Shown piece by piece: positions 46,937 through 57,099 of a stretch of DNA of 64,000 bases. Location: assembly GCA_001643675.2 (NCBI GenBank), contig LSRY02000041.1:691501-755500 (forward strand), given 5' to 3'. The notes beneath the pieces were generated by a model that worked only from the letters and a program-made list of their open reading frames with translations, was not told the DNA's origin and made no database searches. The DNA comes from Monocercomonoides exilis (Eukaryota > Preaxostyla > Oxymonadida > Polymastigidae). A program made the translations under genes and the position numbers. The first letter of the stretch is position 1. The number at the start of each line of letters is the position of its first letter.

Positions 46937-47406
46937 TTGATTTGTTGTGGTATTTTGATGCATTCGTTTTTTACCAAACTTTATTTATGAAAAGCATTTC
47001 TTTTTTTTGAGAATTTTTATCATTTATTTTGTTCAGTTTTATTTTGTTTTATTTTGTTTGTTTTTATAATTTTTTACGCAATTTTAAAGAGCTGAAGAAA
47101 TGAGTCTTATTGATGCTTTGGATGCTTTGTTTTTCTGTGTTTATTCAGCCATTATGGCTGTGCTCTTGCAGCTGATTTTCATCCGTCACAAGTTAATTCT
47201 TGTGAAGGAATAAAAAAGGAAAAGGAAAAGACTTCAAACGCTTAAAAAGTTGCAAAAGCAGCAAACAACACTTAAACTTTCTCAAAGAAACAAAAACACA
47301 TTGGAAAAGGAAAAGGAAAAAGAAAAAGAAAAGGATGAATGCAAAAGAAGTGCTTTGAAATTGTGTCTAAATGAACACATTCAAAGAGAAACATTTCAAT
47401 AAAACA
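46937..47406 (+). repeat. 470-bp duplicated element, copy 1
   Basis: Same length as and about 98% identical (roughly 10 substitutions, no indels) to 62784-63253 on the same strand, 15.8 kb away. Both start at TTGATTTGTTGTGG and end in TTTCAATAAAACA. Both contain a 37-codon ORF. Copy 1 lies about 200 bases downstream of the giant UVRAG-like gene. Confidence 0.93.
47100..47213 (+). CDS. Possible 37-aa hydrophobic microprotein (copy 1 of the duplicated element)
   Basis: ATG 47100 to TAA 47211-47213. The peptide starts MSLIDALDALFFCVYS and has a single hydrophobic helix (FFCVYSAIMAVLLQLIFI) followed by basic residues, like a one-span membrane peptide. After the TAA the same frame stays open for about 65 more codons (KRKRKRLQTLKKLQK..., Lys/Glu-rich) to a second TAA at the element end. 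It may be a microprotein, an exon of a larger gene with a missed short intron, or a relic. All 114 ORF bases are identical in both copies. Confidence 0.35.
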   Translation: MSLIDALDALFFCVYSAIMAVLLQLIFIRHKLILVKE

Positions 47407-47437
47407 GATTAATTATTAAATAATCATTAATTTATTT

Positions 47438-47709
47438 CTTGGGAAAATGTGGACTTTCAAGCTATTTCGTTGAAAATTTATGCACTTTTTGATGACTTTT
47501 TGTGATAAAAAAATACCAAAGAAATTTGATCATTTTTTGAGATACGTGAGATATTACAAAACATGATGTTGCACAATTATTTATTTCTGTTTACAGATAT
47601 AAATTTCCAATTTGTTTTGAAATCGAAGAAAGATTCTTAAAGTTTTGAGCGTAACAAATATTTATCACTTCGTGCAAAAAAAGCTTGAAAGTCCGTATTT
47701 TCCCCCAAG
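47438..47709. repeat. MITE-like element with terminal inverted repeats
   Basis: Left end 47438-47463 (CTTGGGAAAATGTGGACTTT...) is matched in reverse complement by right end 47682-47709 (...AAAGTCCGTATTTTCCCCCAAG), with a couple of mismatches and a 2-base length difference. The inside (about 220 bases) is AT-rich and non-coding. A 65-codon frame at 47645-47842 overlaps the right end but has no support. Confidence 0.65.
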
Positions 47710-47928
47710 TCATCAGTTCAATTTATTTCAAAAGAAGCTCTGCAAAAAGCACTTTATTTATTCAGCTGAAAAACACTTTGAAAATTCGATTGCGAATATT
47801 AAAAAGGCAAATGTCACATTTGGCGGACCTCATTTTTCTTGAATGAAGTTCATTATTAATTATTAAATAGTGTTATTATGTGATTTATAAGGGAAATTGA
47901 AGTGCGGATATGTATCAAAATTTTTCTG

Positions 47929-48137
47929 AAAAGTTCCTTTTGTTTAATTTTCAAATAAAATATTAATTTCATTTTTCAATCAATTTTTGTTCCCATTCAC
48001 AAAACTTCACCAAAATGGAATTAATCACAATATCGAGATTATATTTTCTTGATAAAAAAATTTGGTGAGTTGGAATAGAAATTTGATTGAAAAATGAAAT
48101 TTGAATTTTTTTAGAAAATTAAAGAAAAGGAACTTTT
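47929..48137. repeat. Imperfect inverted repeat related to 33400-33640
   Basis: Left arm 47929-48014 (GAAAAGTTCCTTTTGTTTAA ... CTTCACCAAA) and right arm 48061-48137 (TTTGGTGAGT ... AAAAGGAACTTTT) pair with several mismatches and small gaps around a 46-base loop. It shares the loop-edge sequence CTTCACCAAA.TGGA and arm wording with the 33400 hairpin, suggesting one MITE-like family. Confidence 0.65.
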
Positions 48138-48238
48138 CTTAAAAATTAAGACATGTGTTTAAAAATGTAAATATAAATTGAAATTTTTTCAAATTTTTGG
48201 ATGTGATCATTATTTCTTCTGTTTGATCGAAACTTCAA

Positions 48239-49058
48239 ATGAATCGAAAAGAAGTTCAGAAGCTAATTAAGACATTTCCAAACGAAAATGAAGCTTGTTT
48301 ATGGATGTTTGGAACCACACTGAAAAGAAAAGTCACTTGACTCAGAAGACACAGAATTCCAAAGAAATAAATCAGAGAGAATACAGGGAAGAAATATTGG
48401 AGGTGCAAAAAATGAAGAGTGAAACGTTCGTTATTTCATAATAGTCAGTTTAACAAAATGCACATCAAAATAGGAAAAGTGCTGATGATTATTCTCTTTT
48501 TTTGGATTGGAATGACCATCAAACATGGAAGTCTTCTACTCAATATTCACAGGCACTCAGTCGGTTTTTGGTACAGTGCATGCAGATATGCTTGCACACA
48601 ATACCTTATAAACAAGCCCATTCAACTTGGACGTGAAGGCAAGACATAAGAAATAGATGAATGCTTATTACGTCGAAGAAAATATCGAAGAGGAAGGTTC
48701 AAGAGGCAGCAATGGATTTTTGGAGCAATTGAAAGAAGAGAGGGTCAACAAGTTGGAAAAAAAATGTTATGGATCATCAAAGATCGTTCAAAAACTATGT
48801 ATGACCAACTGCAAAACAGCTCATATTGCCTGGAACTACTATTGTGAGTGATTCTATAAGGGCATATACAACATTCTCAAAAGAAAGCTATGTTCATAAA
48901 ATTGTTGTTCAGGATCGATATTATGTGCAATTTGCAACTTGAACATGCATAAACACAGTTGAAGGGAAGTTGCATCATTTCAGAGAGTTTCTTTCAGTTT
49001 CCGGAATGAGAGTTGCATTTATCAAAGACCATATATCTTTATTCATTGTTAGAAACTG
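48239..49058 (+). pseudogene. Decayed Merlin/IS1595-type (ISXO2-like) DDE transposase
   Basis: Fragments in shifting frames, with in-frame stops, follow the Merlin transposase plan. Start MNRKEVQKLIKTFPNENEAC; then KYWRCKK (stop) RVKRSLFHNSQF with HIKIGKVLMIILFFWIGM; then EIDECLLRRRKYRRGRF (first catalytic Asp) and QQWIFGAIERREGQ; after a frameshift near 48832, GTTIVSDSIRAYTTFSKESY (second Asp), and after another stop INTVEGKLHHFREFL (catalytic Glu) to SGMR. All three DDE positions survive, but at least three stops and one frameshift make it inactive. Merlin elements are cut-and-paste DNA transposons of eukaryotes related to bacterial IS1016/IS1595. I could not define its terminal inverted repeats by eye. 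Confidence 0.8.
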
Positions 49059-49068
49059 ATTCAATTTG

Positions 49069-49122
<54 letters not shown>
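49069..49122 (+). repeat. Homopolymer run of 54 T
   Basis: Uninterrupted T run starting 11 bases after the transposase relic. It could be an old oligo(A) insertion read from the other strand or simple expansion. The exact length is unreliable in sequencing. Confidence 0.9.
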
Positions 49123-49124
<2 letters not shown>

Positions 49125-49300
49125 TGAGAAAAATTTCTCGTCACATGAAGAAGGTTATAATAGTGAAAAAATGAATCAAATGATGAAGAGCATAATTTAC
49201 CAAATTTTGATAGCATAGTTCAGAGCAATGACAAAAATGAATTTCAAACTGCGAATTTGAATTTAGAGCAAGTAACGGTGCATCAGCTTCGTAATACAGT

Positions 49301-49547
49301 TTGTGCAAAAAATACCGGACATCGCAAAAAATACCGGACAAGATCGATATCTCAACAACCGCAAGAAGAAAAATTCTGATAATTTTCCTCGAAATATATC
49401 TCGTCAATACAAACTCATTTGACATACGAGACTTTCAAAACTTCCTCGTTTGTGCTCAGAAAAAATCATTATTGAAATTTCGGAGAAATAGGAATTTATG
49501 TTTCTCCGAAATTTCGATCTTTCCGGTATTTTTTGATGTCTGCACAA
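49301..49547. repeat. MITE-like element with inverted ends and an internal perfect hairpin
   Basis: Left end TTGTGCAAAAAATACCGGAC (49301 on), with an adjoining near-repeat GACATCGCAAAAAATACCGG, matches in reverse complement the right end ...CCGGTATTTTTTGATGTCTGCACAA (to 49547). Inside, GAAATTTCGGAGAAA (49474-49488) and its exact reverse complement (49501-49515) form a 15-bp stem with a 12-base loop. Confidence 0.65.
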
Positions 49548-50015
49548 CTGTACATTGAATAAGTATTTTATTATATTTATTCAACAAAAATATTATTTTA
49601 TTTTTTGATTTTTGCAACTTTCTGCACACATTAAACAAGTATTAATAACGTTTAAATTGCTTATTTTTGACCATAATTAATTATATGCAAAAAATAGTAT
49701 GTCCACCAAGGTGCCTTCTGCCATTTTAAATTTAAATTCATGACGTGAATGAATTGTGCTTCATGCTTCAAATAATCATAATTTACAAATCGAGAGTATA
49801 ACAAGTTTATCAATGTTTGATAAATGATGCTTTTTCCTTTAAAAAATTTTTTTATTTGCAAATCTCAAAACCAACAAAGCTGAACTGAAAAAGAAAATAA
49901 AAACTGACGATTGAAAACTGAAAACAAAATTTGCTTCAAATGAAAAGAAAAACTCTTTGTCTCTATGAAATAACAAAATGAAAGAAAGAACTCTTAATAT
50001 CTGAACAAGGAAATT
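49548..50015. other. AT-rich region without a supported gene
   Basis: A 66-codon minus-strand frame (49661-49861) has plausible amino-acid composition but no motif, neighbour or splice partner I can defend. Otherwise simple AT-rich DNA. Confidence 0.4.
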
Positions 50016-50216
50016 TCACAGAATCAAATAAACTTCAACAATAACTAACACAAGTGAACACTTGAAAAACGAAGTGTTCATGTGCTTGAAGAGCTTAACT
50101 GCAAAAGTCTCTGTTTTGTTGACAAAGCTTTCCCACCAATTAGGATCCGAGCCTTTAAGCCTTGCATAATAATCCCTTCGTATTTTCAATGCTTTTTCGG
50201 TTTCAAGCCTATCCAT
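50016..50216 (-). CDS. Small ORF just downstream of the membrane-protein gene, 66 aa, function unknown
   Basis: ATG 50216 to TGA 50016-50018. It starts MDRLETEKALKIRRDYYARL, contains PNWWESFVNK and ends in a hydrophobic stretch. It begins only six bases after the stop of the TMEM185-like gene, too close for a normal separate gene. It may be a C-terminal part of that gene cut off by a frameshift or by an intron I could not place, or an unrelated small ORF. Confidence 0.3.
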   Translation of the reverse strand: MDRLETEKALKIRRDYYARLKGSDPNWWESFVNKTETFAVKLFKHMNTSFFKCSLVLVIVEVYLIL

Positions 50217-50222
50217 CCAAAA

Positions 50223-52050
50223 TTATGATACTGTTTTTCTCATGTTCACCGCTTTTCCCACTGGCTTCCATGCTTTTTTTTCGTAGTGCTCGTCAAATCC
50301 AACAATAGCCTCGCCCTTTAAAAGCTTGCGCAATCCAAGTTTCATCCTCAGCCATTCAAATTTCTGAATGGCAAAATAATACCTACTGTCAATCTCTTCG
50401 TTCCACAATTCCACTTCCAATTCTTCACGCATGCCTTTTGAGTCATCAGGAATACATAACAATTCAAAAACCACAAAAGGAACAATCAAAGAAGCAATGC
50501 AAAAGCCAAAATGCAGCTTTATTGAGCCATCCAGCTTCAGCGGGACCAGAATCAGAAACGGAAGCACAACTACGCTGAAGACTGCCACTCCAATTAATAT
50601 AAGTCCTTCGTCAAAAGAATTCAGTTTTTCATTAAACCTTCTTCCAGTACATCCCATTGCAAAGAAACGGGCAAAGAGAATCAATGCGCTCCAAATTGAT
50701 AAAGAAAATATAGTTCTCCACTTGAGCGATGTCAGGCACAAAAACTCGATAAATATGAGCTGTTCAACATCATGCAATGCATTTTGTGAGAAAAAAAAGA
50801 AAAAAAAGAAAGAAAAGATTAATTTTCAAAAATTTCAAATTCATCAATCAGGTCAAACCGTCTGCTTTCAGCGAAGCAATCACAAAAAACATCAGCACGA
50901 AACCAGCTGAAATGACATCCAACAGCAAATACAGGTATTTTGAAAATGAAGCTGCCTGCTCATATTCACTCACCAATATTGCTGCAAATATCAAAGCAAC
51001 AAGTCCAAAATATGGCCATATGAACAGAAATTTCGGAATGTGCTTCCAAAAATAGTCGAAATACATCACAGTCAAAAGAATAATTCCGTTGGCAATATAC
51101 CACCATTTGTTTGAATATTCGCACTTTTTCGCACACGAAATGAAATAATCTACAAAACAATACGATCCAATCAGAAGTGTTGAAAATGTCAAAGTGTCTG
51201 CGAATGACTTTTTGGATGCTTTTCCGTTCGCTCTCACTCGAAAAGCAATTTCACTGTTCCTCGAGAAACTGAGTAATCCAAGTACGATCAAAATTTCTGA
51301 TATATATCGCAAAACAGAACAAATCGATGTTTTAAGCTTCGATTGCTTCAGCCTTTTCCTATTCTCCCCAGAGATCCGTGGAAAATCTCGTATGCACGCC
51401 AGCTCTTTGTATATTCTAAATGCAACAGGGAATAATTGCACAAAATATACATATTTAAGATATATAATCAATTAAAGAATAAAAAATGTTCAAATGCTTC
51501 AGAATACAAACTGCAACGTCTCCTTCCATCCCTTTGCGCTCACCCCGTATTTGTAGCTCTCTTTCCAGTCTTCTTCCGAACGAGGGTTAAAAAAATAAAT
51601 ATATTGAAATGCACAATCTGGCAGAAGGCAAATCTTGTGCATGAAGGGAATTATCGCTTGACACTTGATTTTCGCACATCTGTACAACCAGTGGGAAAAG
51701 GCAATGCAAAGCGTCAAATGTCGATTCTTTCTTTGAAAAATATGAAAAAACAAAAAAGACGAACTCTTCCGTTTTTGAGAGGAGATTGAATCGGCGATTC
51801 ACCTGCGATAACGAAAGAATCGTTGAAAAGTTGCATTTTCCAAAGATTCTGTTTGCAACAATCACACACAAAAAGGGCAAATCTTGTTTCATCAAAAGAT
51901 ATTGAAAATATAAACTCAAACATCCTCAAAATATCATCGGGAAGGCTGCCTGAATAAAACGATTTCAAATATAAAATATTGTAAATGAAGCACATCCGTA
52001 CCTAAACATGCATCTACAGCACTCTTGGAAGAGCTTTCTCTCATTTCCAT
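50223..52050 (-). CDS. F-box plus multi-span membrane protein (TMEM185/fragile-X-F-like), multi-exon
   Basis: Proposed exons, 5' to 3' on the minus strand: 52050-52002, 51949-51870, 51802-51689, 51633-51512, 51415-50859, 50759-50223. The first joins are well supported: 52-, 67- and 96-base introns are GT-AG and in phase, and the 67-base one begins GTGTGTG. They build an F-box, LPDDILRMFEFIFSISF...LFVNRRFNLLSKTEEF, followed by EEDWKESYKYGVSAKGWKE. The 55-base third intron is less certain. Exons 5-6 encode about seven hydrophobic helices with LKADG and LKLDGSI motifs before aromatic helices, the look of the Tmemb_185A family. The join 50859/50759 has good GT-AG sites (99 bases), but the phases disagree by one base, so a frameshift, a sequence error or another splice choice is involved. 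F-box proteins are usually substrate adaptors of SCF ubiquitin ligases; a membrane-anchored adaptor is my inference. Confidence 0.55.
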
Positions 52051-53466
52051 AAAAAACTGAAATAATAATTTATGGGGTTGTTTTTCAAAAAATCAAAAAA
52101 GAATTGGAATACACTTTCTATTTGATAAAAGTGTGTATTATAACAAAATGTCAAACAATTCAAAAATCTTGTAACAAATATGTTTCATTCCTTTTTTCTT
52201 CAGTTTTCAATCGAACAATACACATTTCATCGACTAATCTCTCGTTTTGTGAAAGTTATTTCATATGTTTCATTTCGTTTTTCATTCACAATTGCTTGTG
52301 AATGTCTTTCATTTTTTTCCCACTATCTGAAGAATTTTCAAATCTAATAAATCGAAGTTGAGGTTGTTGAAAAGAACACTTATTTGAAAACTTAATTTTT
52401 CAACTTTAAAAAGTGCCTTCTGAACAAACGAATAATTTCAACCATGGAAACATTCATCAAATACTGCAATGGTGTTTATCATATGAAAGATAACTGGACC
52501 TGTTGCATTTCTGTTTTCAGATGCGTTCAACTCACACACAACTTTGTATTTGAAGGCACATCAATCTGCTGAAGCTTCTTGATTTTCACTGACATCCTTG
52601 CTGATATAATGAAACTGCCAATACAAAATCATGGGAAGAGTTCATTTCAAATGACTATTTCGATAAATGCTCATTGCAAATATCGCAATTGCGTTCCGTT
52701 TTTTTGTTTCACCTCCTCCAAATGTTCAACAATGAACAACGGTTCGCATAAGATGAGACAGATGAGAAAGAACAAAATTTGGAGTATACGGAAGATAGAA
52801 ACTCTCTCGGAAACAAAAACACATCAACATTGATTTTAATAAATATCACAATGAAACGGTTTATTTGGAAATACGATCGAAGAGTGAGTCAATTATATTG
52901 ATTTGAAAAAGAAAGATATCACAATATGTGAGCTTTTTCAATTCTTTTGGAAGAAACAAGAATATAAACTGAAATCATCTGACGAGGTGGATAAAAAATT
53001 TTCAAAGGATAACATCAATAACACTTCATTTTTCCTGTTGTCAACATTTGTTTGAAAGAAACAATTTTTGAATCAAAGAATTATTTCAGGAGATTTTTCA
53101 CTGATGATTAAGTGCATTTTTTCATGTTCATACAGAAAAACCATTAGTGAAACATTTTTTCATGATTTTTCTTTTTTCGTTTTTCATCGATGAAACATTT
53201 TCTCTCCGCAAACAAAATCGAATCTTTTCAACTTTCATTTGATAAATGGGTTTATAAAATATATTTAGGGCGTTAACTTTCATATTATTTGAATCAGTTG
53301 ATCTTTCTTGATGAGTGTTTCATTAGTGGTGGAGACTGTCTAATGATGACAAACTCACTTTTCAAATGATCTTTGGATGATGAGCAAACCATTGATTATA
53401 TCTATTTGCGTTCAAATTAAGGATGTGTTGATCATTTGTGATATTGATCGTGAAACATCAAAACTC
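52051..53466. other. AT-rich region without a supported gene
   Basis: About 1.4 kb. Short frames (e.g. 52579-52833) have coding-like composition but no conserved motif and no in-phase splice partner. The stretch just before 53467 must hold the promoter of the next gene. Confidence 0.45.
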
Positions 53467-55906
53467 ATGATATTTATCATTCTGATTTTCACATTTGCAA
53501 TTTCACAAGAATTGGATGAAGGAAAACCTTATACAGTTTATGTGAAGCAAAGTGGAAGTGAAACCCACACTGGAACAGAGATCGGTCAGGAAAAGAAATC
53601 ATTGAAAAGTGCATATGGTCTTCTTGGAGATTATGAAGCATGCAAGATCTTTATTGTGAATGATGCAACTGCACTAACTGCACAGCAAACATCTTTCTAC
53701 AAAAATCAAGGAATCACCATTGAAGGAGTTGACAGCATAGGAACAAAAAATGAAGTTGTATCAATTAATTGTGATGTGCATCCAGAAGGAGATCTATTTT
53801 CTTGTGGTGGAGATACAGAATTCAAATATTTGGCAATCTATTTTCCTTCATCTTTGGGAGGATCCTCGAGTAATGCATTGGTTCATGGAAGTTCTGAAGA
53901 ATTAACTATAAAAAACTGTCAATTTATTCGGCCAACAACAAATGGGGGGAACAGTTAATTATTTCCTTGTGTATATGGAAAGAGGGAATTTAAATATAGA
54001 TTCAGTGGAGTGCGCTGATGAGAGTCGCACAGTTGCGTTTGAAAGTGGTATTTCTTATATAAGTGCATATACTGTTTCATTAACGAATTTGACATTGAAA
54101 ATAATATCTAGTTCTAATTCAATTGTTTCCATATATGGAGGTTATGATTGCAAATTGGATGTTTCTTTGAACAACTGCACATTCACTGAATGTCAAACAA
54201 ATGGTTCTCATTTGTTGTTCATTTTGGACAGTAATAGTGAAAGCTCATTTTCAGTTGGAGATGCGGGAGTTACTTCTTTCTCATCTTGTACTGGCATTAA
54301 ATCTGGAGGAATCTATTTGAATTTGTCAAATGCACGATCTGCATCTAAATTAATATGGCCAATAGATGGAAGGAATCTTGTGTTTCAAAAATGCAGTTGT
54401 GGAAAAGGAGAGTCAAAAAGAAATACTGGATTGTCAATATCATTGAATAATGATTCATTGTTCAAAGATATGGCAGATGCAATGAAGGCAAGCTTTGCAG
54501 CTAATTACACACGAAAAGATAATTCTTGGTTTATTGTAGGGGTTGATCAAAATTATAAAGTCTATGATTTTACAAGCATTTATTTTGATCCACCTCCTCA
54601 AAAGCCAGATAATATGACAAGAGCATTTGTGAAGAAAGGAGGGAAGGGAAATGGAATCGATGTCAATTCTGCAATAAACAGCTTGAAGGAGGCTTATGAT
54701 TTCTTGGAAAAGAGTGGGAAATGTTTCATTGACATAATCAAAACATCTGATCCAATCAAAGCAGAGGACATTAGTTTCAGCATTAACAGTGGAATAACAA
54801 TCGAAGGAGTGAAAGACAATGGAGAGGGAAATGCAGAAGTGGCAATTGATTGTGATGTTTCAGCTTTATCAATTCTCTTTTCCTGCCTGAAAATTGTGGA
54901 ATTCAAGTATTTGGCATTCCAATTCTCTTCAACAGAAAAGAATTGGGACTCATTGATCAGTGCTGGATCAGGTTCAATATCATTGAAAATATCAACATGT
55001 CGATTTGTCAGAATTGAATCACAATCACAAGAAGGAATGGTTTCAAATGCTGATGGAAACAGCCCCTTGGCAAGCAGTCTTGTGAGTGTGATATCTGGAA
55101 GTGTGGAAATGGACACAGTGAAATGCACAGATGAGACCTCATTTGTGTCATTCTCATCATCACCCTTTTCATTTTCTGGAGCCAGCGAGGTGTCATTGAT
55201 TGGAATGGACATCAGCAAAGTGAATGTGGAAAGTGGAGCAGCAATCAGCATCAGAGATAAGAGTGATTTATCTTCGAAGGTTTCAATCGAAGGATTGAAT
55301 GTTCAAGAGGTGAAATCGGAGAAAGGAGCAGCAGCAGGGTTGGATATCACCCTCGGTTCAGAAAATTCAAGAGTGGCCATTGGAAGGTCAAGCAAATGCT
55401 CATTCAAGTCTTGTTCAGCACCAGAAGGGAAATCAGGAGCAATATACATTGAGATGCCCAAGGCAACATCGAATCTGCAACTTCCATCAGAACACAACCT
55501 GGAGATTGACAGCTCAAACACAGCTGGCTCAAAAACAACTTCTCTGTTCATCATTGCCCCAGACTTCGAAGAGTTCTGCAAACAAGAAGATGCCTTTGCG
55601 TTTGCGAATGAATTTGATGAATCAACAGCAGGGTGGGTGGAGGGAGCAAAAGATGCAGAATCAGAGCCTGAGGATGTATATGAGAAGAATATCAAGGGAA
55701 AGAAAAAGAAACCAATTGACAATCCAGAAAAAGATCAAACAAAAGATGAAAAGAAAACAAGAACAGGAGTGATTACTGTTGCCATTGTTGTGCCAATTGT
55801 GGTTGTTGTGGCAGTTGTGGTGATTGTGATAGTTGTTGTTATTGTGAGGAAAAAGAGATCAAGAAATGAAGATAAAGATAATAAGAGAAGAGAAATGGAA
55901 GGATAA
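53467..55906 (+). CDS. Beta-helix surface protein with C-terminal transmembrane helix, frameshifted at a G6 tract
   Basis: The first frame, from ATG 53467 (MIFIILIFTFAISQ, signal peptide; an in-frame ATG at 53377 is less suitable), reads to TAA at 53956-53958. The second frame, from about 53942 to TAA at 55904-55906, continues the same protein. The switch falls at GGGGGG (53944-53949): one fewer G would join ...CQFIRPTTNG to GTVNYFLVYMERGNL. Two homologous modules are visible, YTVYVKQSG...GITIEGVDS...FKYLAIYF and RAFVKKGG...GITIEGVKD...FKYLAFQF, and the second has 'CRFVRIESQ' at the point matching the first module's break. The C-terminus has a transmembrane helix (GVITVAIVVPIVVVVAVVVI) and a basic tail of about 25 residues, with no kinase lobe. 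It is a recent pseudogene, a homopolymer sequencing error, or an intact gene needing +1 frameshifting; the first two are likelier. Confidence 0.72.
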
Positions 55907-56565
55907 AAAATAAAGGAGAATTTTTATGTATTTTTTTTCACATAAAGTTGGACTTGTACTTCCTTATTATTCATCTTTTTTATAAAAATTAAATATATCT
56001 GTTAAATAAACTTTTGATTTTTTCGTTTTCCTGTCCGTTATTTATCTTTGATAATTTCTAAATAAATCGATCACATAGGTGGTTTTATTTCATATCAAAA
56101 AATCTTTATATTTTTCTTTTGGTCAATTCTGACTGAAAAAACTTTAGTGAAAATAACAGGAATATATAATTTTTAACATAATGATAATAATTTGTTTGTT
56201 GATTTTTATGAGTAACGAATATTTTTTTCCCTCAAAATAATGAAAAAGAACGATATAGCCTATCAAACAAAAAAATGAATTCATAACTTCAGCAAATTGA
56301 ACAAAACATGATTTCAATCATTAATACAATATGGATACAATAATTTTAATAAAGCAATTTTTAATTTTTTCAAGAAATCTTGTTTGATAATGTTATTGGG
56401 AAAAAAAAACATAATCAGTCTATTTGAGAGAATAAAAAAGAAACATAAATCATCAAAAAACACTCAAACAAAAAATATAAAAACAATATTAGATATTTAT
56501 CAAATAATCAATCTTCGCAATTAACTGTTTTTATAATTTAAGAAATAAAATTTCTTATTAAAAAT
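55907..56565. other. AT-rich intergenic region
   Basis: About 660 bases of A/T-rich sequence between the frameshifted surface-protein gene and the minus-strand gene fragment. No coding pattern or notable repeat seen. Confidence 0.5.
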
Positions 56566-57074
56566 CTAACAAATTATTTTCAGAATAATTATTAAAAATT
56601 TTAATAAAAAATGAATGAAATACATGAAAATACACTTGAAAATCAACAAAAGCTTCTGTCGCACGTCCATCCACACTTCTTCTTTCTCCCTTCCCTCTCC
56701 CTCAATTCTTTCTCCATTTTTATCCTTTCTGGAATAGATTTCTGTAGGCAATCTGATAACCTTGAACATTGCTTTGCTTAACTCGCTGCTTTTAAAAACA
56801 AATTCTTCCCCTTTCGTATTTACTGGAAACTCTGAGGATATTTCAGTCAGAATTTCTTTTATCTTTTCGATTGAATCCGAAGGTCGCCAAATTTTAGCTT
56901 ATCCTTCTTGTGCACAATCAGAAACAGAAGATATCCATAGCAGCTCTACTCACGTTGCCGTTAACGATTTGGAAATGTGGAAAAGTTGAGTTTTGGGCTG
57001 AGAACGATCACTATTTGCAGATGATGATGATCGGCTGAGAAGTATTGTGCGAAATAGCGATAAATGTGTTTTTG
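56566..57074 (-). pseudogene. 3'-terminal exons of an unidentified gene, truncated at the 5' side
   Basis: Two open segments, 57074-56966 and 56897-56566, join across a 68-base GTTAAC...AAG intron in phase 1. They read YFAQYFSADHHHLQIVIVL...STFPN/PKIWRPSDSIEKIKEIL and on through KSSELSKAMFKVIRLPTEIY to TAA/TAG-type stop at 56566. Composition looks truly coding. Upstream of 57074 the frame meets a stop with no acceptor site, just where the GC-richer beta-helix debris begins, so the 5' part seems to have been lost. I recognise no family. Confidence 0.42.
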
Positions 57075-57099
57075 TCAGTTGGAAACACGAGGAGAAGCG

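Noticed and set aside
47645-47842. 65-codon plus-strand ORF
   Set aside because: It overlaps the right end of the MITE-like element, so coding is unlikely. No motif.
48657-48851. ORF starting at 48657 read as an independent small protein
   Set aside because: It is an out-of-frame shadow of the transposase relic; the frame one base before reads the DECLLRRRKYRRGR block.
49661-49861. 66-codon minus-strand ORF
   Set aside because: The amino-acid mix is plausible, but there is no conservation signal, no neighbour and no splice partner. Left as unannotated.
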